The translations under genes and the position numbers were made by a program. Of a DNA stretch of 8,644 bases, positions 6,856 to 8,644 are shown one piece after another. How positions within the stretch are numbered: the first letter of the stretch is position 1; each line of letters starts with the position of its first letter. The stretch spans positions 1 through 8,644 of the forward strand of contig DNMQ01000462.1 in the NCBI GenBank assembly GCA_003488145.1, read 5' to 3'. This DNA comes from Pseudomonas sp. Lineage in GTDB: Bacteria; Pseudomonadota; Gammaproteobacteria; Pseudomonadales; Pseudomonadaceae. The notes beneath the pieces are model-generated. The model did not search any database, was not told the origin of the DNA, and worked only from the letters and a program-made list of their open reading frames with translations.

Positions 6856-6867
6856 TTCTTGTTCCGC
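6851..6867 (-). promoter_or_regulatory. Candidate sigma-54 promoter of the NCS1 permease
   Basis: On the minus strand this reads GCGGAACAAGAACTGCA. It has the required GG-N10-GC spacing and a good -12 block (CTGCA), but only GG, A and C match in the -24 block. The predicted start near 6840 gives a 27-nt leader. It is the best-placed element with this spacing in the region, and it is supported mainly by the perfect NtrC box upstream. Confidence 0.35.
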
Positions 6868-6957
6868 GTAAGGCAGAGCTCGCGAATTGATCAGCTGTGG
6901 CGCAGCGCGCTGTGTCACCAATCCCTGGATTCTAGGCGCTCTCAGACAGTTAACCTG

Positions 6958-6973
6958 GGATTTTTGTATACAG
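6958..6973. promoter_or_regulatory. Putative operator copy 2 upstream of the permease (perfect TGTATACA)
   Basis: GGATTTTTGTATACAG carries the 8-bp palindrome TGTATACA at 6965-6972. It repeats, in the same orientation, the sequence at 6839-6855, about 118 bp apart. That spacing could allow DNA looping by a dimeric or tetrameric repressor. Confidence 0.5.
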
Positions 6974-7052
6974 AAAGGGTGGCGAGTTTAGGCGGGTCGA
7001 GTGCAAAGCCCTGTCTGCGGATGCGCCGCTCGAGAGCCTGAGGTGCGTGCAG

Positions 7053-7069
7053 TGCACCAGCAGGGTGCT
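7053..7069. promoter_or_regulatory. NtrC-type enhancer box upstream of the NCS1 permease
   Basis: TGCACC-AGCAG-GGTGCT is a perfect match to the NtrC dyad GCACC-N5-GGTGC. A further inverted half-site GGTGC at 7042-7046 precedes it. Its centre (7061) is about 220 bp upstream of the predicted sigma-54 start of the permease, which is a workable enhancer distance. Confidence 0.6.
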
Positions 7070-7083
7070 TTCCGATGGCACAT

Positions 7084-7115
7084 AAAAAAGCCAGGCCTGC
7101 GTGGGGCCTGGCTTT
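7084..7115 (-). terminator. Rho-independent terminator after the curlin-like gene
   Basis: A perfect 11-bp stem (AAAGCCAGGCC / GGCCTGGCTTT) with a 7-nt loop is followed on the minus strand by a run of six T, of which the first three belong to the stem. It begins 26 bp after the stop codon. On the plus strand only TTT follows, so activity there would be weak. Confidence 0.92.
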
Positions 7116-7141
7116 CCGACCGAATCGGCCGATGGACGCGA

Positions 7142-7870
7142 TTACTGCTGGGTAACGATCGCGGTGTTGTTGCTGCCGGTCTGGCTGACGCTGGCGTAGT
7201 CGGCAAAGCCTGCCTGGGTCACGGTCGCGAAGTTGTCGGCGCCGGTCTGCAGCAGCACGGCCTGGCTGGAATCGCCGAACTGATCGACCAGCGCGAGGTT
7301 GCCGTCGCCCTGCTGCTCCAGGTCGACGGAGTTGCCGATTCCGGCCTGATCGATATCGGCCACGTTCATGTTGCCGGTCTGGATGAGATCGACGATGCCT
7401 TCCTGGCCGCTCTGGGAGATCAGCGCTTCGTTGCCCTCCCCGAACTGATCGACAATGGTGCTGTTGTACGCGCCGTCCTGGATCAGCACCACATCGTTGC
7501 TCACGCCGTCCTGGGTCACGTCGGCGCTGTTGGCAAAGCCGGCCTGCTCGACGATCGTGCTGTTGTCCCGGTCGTACTGACTGATGAACACCTCGCCCTC
7601 GACGCCGGTTTGAATGACATCGGCCTGGTGCAAGGCACCCTGCTGAGTCACCTCGGAAAAGTTGTCCTGGCCGAGCTGGGTGGTCGTGGCGCTGTTCTGC
7701 TGCGAAGCGCCGGTCTGATAAATGTACGAAGCCTGGCCGACGCCTTCCTGATAGACATCGGCGATCTGGTCAACACCGTTTTGTTCGATAACCGCTTCAC
7801 TGCTGGCCGCAATAGCCTGGGTGGCAGAGACGGCGAGGACAGCAGCGAAAAGCGCGTTGGTTTTGAACAT
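7142..7870 (-). CDS. Secreted curlin-repeat amyloid-like protein with twenty 11-residue units
   Basis: This encodes 242 residues. Residues 1-21 (MFKTNALFAAVLAVSATQAIA) are a Sec signal peptide. From residue 25 the whole mature chain is a run of 11-residue units of the form xAxVxQxGxxN, 19 complete and one terminal 7-residue unit, with a single 2-residue insertion (58-59). Gln at unit position 6 is present in all 20 units, and Gly at position 8 in 18 of 19. This is the half-repeat pattern of the curlin repeat in CsgA/CsgB, in which two units make one strand-loop-strand rung. CsgA has five 22-residue repeats, while this protein has the equivalent of nearly ten. The mature chain has 31 Asp/Glu and a single Arg (residue 98). 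The Gly-rich N-terminal secretion segment of CsgA is missing. A CGGAG ribosome-binding site supports the start. No csgE, csgF, csgG or fap genes are visible. It probably forms or nucleates extracellular fibres, by inference. Confidence 0.88.
   Translation of the reverse strand: MFKTNALFAAVLAVSATQAIAASSEAVIEQNGVDQIADVYQEGVGQASYIYQTGASQQNSATTTQLGQDNFSEVTQQGALHQADVIQTGVEGEVFISQYDRDNSTIVEQAGFANSADVTQDGVSNDVVLIQDGAYNSTIVDQFGEGNEALISQSGQEGIVDLIQTGNMNVADIDQAGIGNSVDLEQQGDGNLALVDQFGDSSQAVLLQTGADNFATVTQAGFADYASVSQTGSNNTAIVTQQ
7145..7798 (-). repeat. 33-bp coding repeats specifying 11-residue curlin units
   Basis: The reading frame repeats every 33 bases, 20 times counting the partial last unit. Conservation is mainly at the protein level (Gln codon at position 6, Gly codon at position 8) and much weaker at the DNA level, as expected for old, selected repeats. 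One extra pair of codons interrupts the phase at residues 58-59, and one unit (residues 93-103) lacks the Gly. Confidence 0.85.
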
Positions 7871-8215
7871 CGATTGTTTCTCCGTAGGATTCAGTCAATC
7901 GCGCCGCTGGTTTTTCAGCTGACGCGGTTACCCGAAATCGCCCGCTTTCCCCTCGAGCGCGACACCGGCAATGCCTCCCGCCAGCCACGGTAGCCGGTGG
8001 TCGCTGCGCATCCATGCATCCCTGGGTAGAGCGTTGCGCTTGGGTTGTCAGACGGTAATTCCATGCCCGACTTTCCCAATCCATCGAACGGTTGATTCAC
8101 TCGCGAACCGACGAAGTGCAGCGCGAGCATCGACCTTGCGGTGATGGCAAAACGCGCGCTGGGTGGAAGGCAAATGGCCCTCCGTCCCGGCGCGCTGTCG
8201 ATCAGAACAGGTCGA
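7871..8215. other. Intergenic region between ureC and the curlin-like gene (345 bp)
   Basis: No gene is supported. It contains the probable ureC terminator at the ureC end and a short inverted repeat (CTCGCG ... CGCGAG near 8099-8126). Just before the curlin-like ATG there is an A/G-rich leader with CGGAG. No convincing sigma-70 or sigma-54 promoter for the curlin-like gene was found, although the terminator implies that it should have its own. Confidence 0.6.
8149..8195 (-). terminator. Probable terminator downstream of ureC
   Basis: On the minus strand GCGCGC pairs with a second GCGCGC across a long imperfect stem (inner GGG/CCC and GGAGGG/CCTTCC pairings). The stem is followed by G and TTTT. 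It starts about 20 bp after the ureC stop. The mismatches and short T-run make it weaker than the other two terminators. Confidence 0.5.
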
Positions 8216-8223
8216 TCAGAACA
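8198..8223. repeat. Tandem 14-bp duplication at the 3' end of ureC
   Basis: TCGATCAGAACAGG is followed directly by TCGATCAGAACA, so the last codons and stop of ureC are copied once just beyond the real stop. The second TGA-containing copy is outside the gene and is probably a small slippage duplication. Confidence 0.8.
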
Positions 8224-8644
8224 AAAAGTACCGCTGCGCCATCGGCAGCACCTCGGCCGGTTCGCACCAGAGCAGCTGGCCGTCGGCACGCACCTGATAG
8301 TTCTGCGGGTCGACCTGGATGTCCGGCGTGTAGTCGTTGTGGATCAAGTCCTTCTTCTGCACCTGGCGGCAGCCCTTCACCACGCCGATCTTCTTCTTCA
8401 GTTCCAGCTTTTCGGGTACGCCAGCGTCGAACGCGGCCTGGCTGATGAAGGTGAAGCTCGATGCATGCAGCGAGCCGCCGTAACTGGCGAACATCGGCCG
8501 GTAGTGCACCGGTTGCGGTGTCGGGATCGAGGCGTTGGCGTCGCCCATCAGGCTGGCGGCAATGGCGCCTCCCTTGAGGATCAGCGTCGGCTTCACGCCG
8601 AAGAAGGCCGGGCGCCAGAGCACCAGGTCGGCCCACTTGCCCAC
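8216..8644 (-). CDS. ureC: Urease subunit alpha UreC, C-terminal part (runs off the right edge)
   Basis: The last 142 codons are visible. They begin at an internal Val codon ([20 protein letters not shown]) and end with the canonical QRYFLF. Diagnostic blocks are [20 protein letters not shown] and [12 protein letters not shown]. UreC is the large catalytic subunit of the cytoplasmic nickel urease, which hydrolyses urea to ammonia and carbamate. The nickel ligands, the carbamylated lysine and the mobile flap all lie upstream of this part, so catalytic competence cannot be checked here. The full-length family protein is about 567 residues. The accessory gene ureE lies about 8.1 kb downstream in the same orientation rather than directly after ureC. 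Confidence 0.97.
   Translation of the reverse strand: MGKWADLVLWRPAFFGVKPTLILKGGAIAASLMGDANASIPTPQPVHYRPMFASYGGSLHASSFTFISQAAFDAGVPEKLELKKKIGVVKGCRQVQKKDLIHNDYTPDIQVDPQNYQVRADGQLLWCEPAEVLPMAQRYFLF

Larger units (their letters stand above)
6814..7141. other. Intergenic region between the NCS1 permease and the curlin-like gene (328 bp)
   Basis: No gene is supported here. From the permease end it holds a moderate sigma-54-like element, two TGTATACA-type repeats, a perfect NtrC-type box, and the terminator of the curlin-like gene. All but the terminator probably serve the permease, since the curlin-like gene is transcribed towards this region. Confidence 0.75.

Noticed and set aside
7076..7091. 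TGGCAC at 7076-7081 as a sigma-54 promoter
   Set aside because: The next GC is 11 rather than 10 bases after the GG, there is no TTGC block, and it runs into the curlin-like gene's terminator.
7145..7798. Periodic repeats as a CRISPR array or satellite
   Set aside because: The 33-bp period lies in frame inside a coding gene, and conservation is at the amino-acid level, not as identical repeats with unique spacers.
7001..7993. Long plus-strand reading frame opposite the curlin-like gene
   Set aside because: It is antisense to a gene with a signal peptide, ribosome-binding site, terminator and strict 11-residue protein periodicity. Its own apparent repeats are shadows of that periodicity.
7915..8289. 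Minus-strand frame spanning the ureC end and the following gap as a small gene
   Set aside because: It starts inside ureC in another frame and crosses the probable terminator. It has no ribosome-binding site and no recognisable family.

Overview
This window is high-GC DNA with strong third-position GC bias. It reads as chromosomal Pseudomonas sensu lato, possibly the stutzeri group, although I cannot test the species from sequence alone. It lies inside a split urease cluster. The right edge holds the last 142 codons of ureC (minus strand) and the left edge holds the first 46 codons of ureE (minus strand). About 8.1 kb of other genes separates them. From memory, P. aeruginosa PAO1 has a comparable split, with a PA4872-type oxaloacetate decarboxylase also lying between ureC and ureE.

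Layout from left to right: ureE start (-); a GNAT acetyltransferase (-); an EamA/DMT-type exporter (+); oxaloacetate decarboxylase of the PEP mutase/isocitrate lyase superfamily (+); a TorF-like outer-membrane protein with a possible lipobox (-); a small DksA/TraR C4 zinc-finger protein (+); an orphan GAF histidine kinase (-); an NCS1 nucleobase/allantoin/hydantoin-type permease (-); a secreted curlin-like protein built from twenty 11-residue units (-); and the ureC end (-). Good intrinsic terminators follow the curlin-like gene and the permease. A weaker one follows ureC.

The most informative regulatory signal is for nitrogen control. Upstream of ureE there is a near-consensus sigma-54 promoter with the exact GG-N10-GC spacing. 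About 100 and 140 bp upstream of its predicted start are two NtrC-type boxes (GCACC-N5-GGTGC, the second with one mismatch). Another perfect NtrC-type box lies upstream of the NCS1 permease, and a good sigma-54-like element sits directly before the exporter gene. This suggests, by inference, that the urease maturation genes, the permease and possibly the exporter respond to nitrogen limitation. The permease promoter region also carries two imperfect copies of a TGTATACA-centred sequence that look like operators for a substrate-specific repressor.

The most unusual gene is the curlin-like protein. It has an invariant Gln in all 20 units, 31 acidic residues against one Arg after the signal peptide, and no curli secretion partner in the window.
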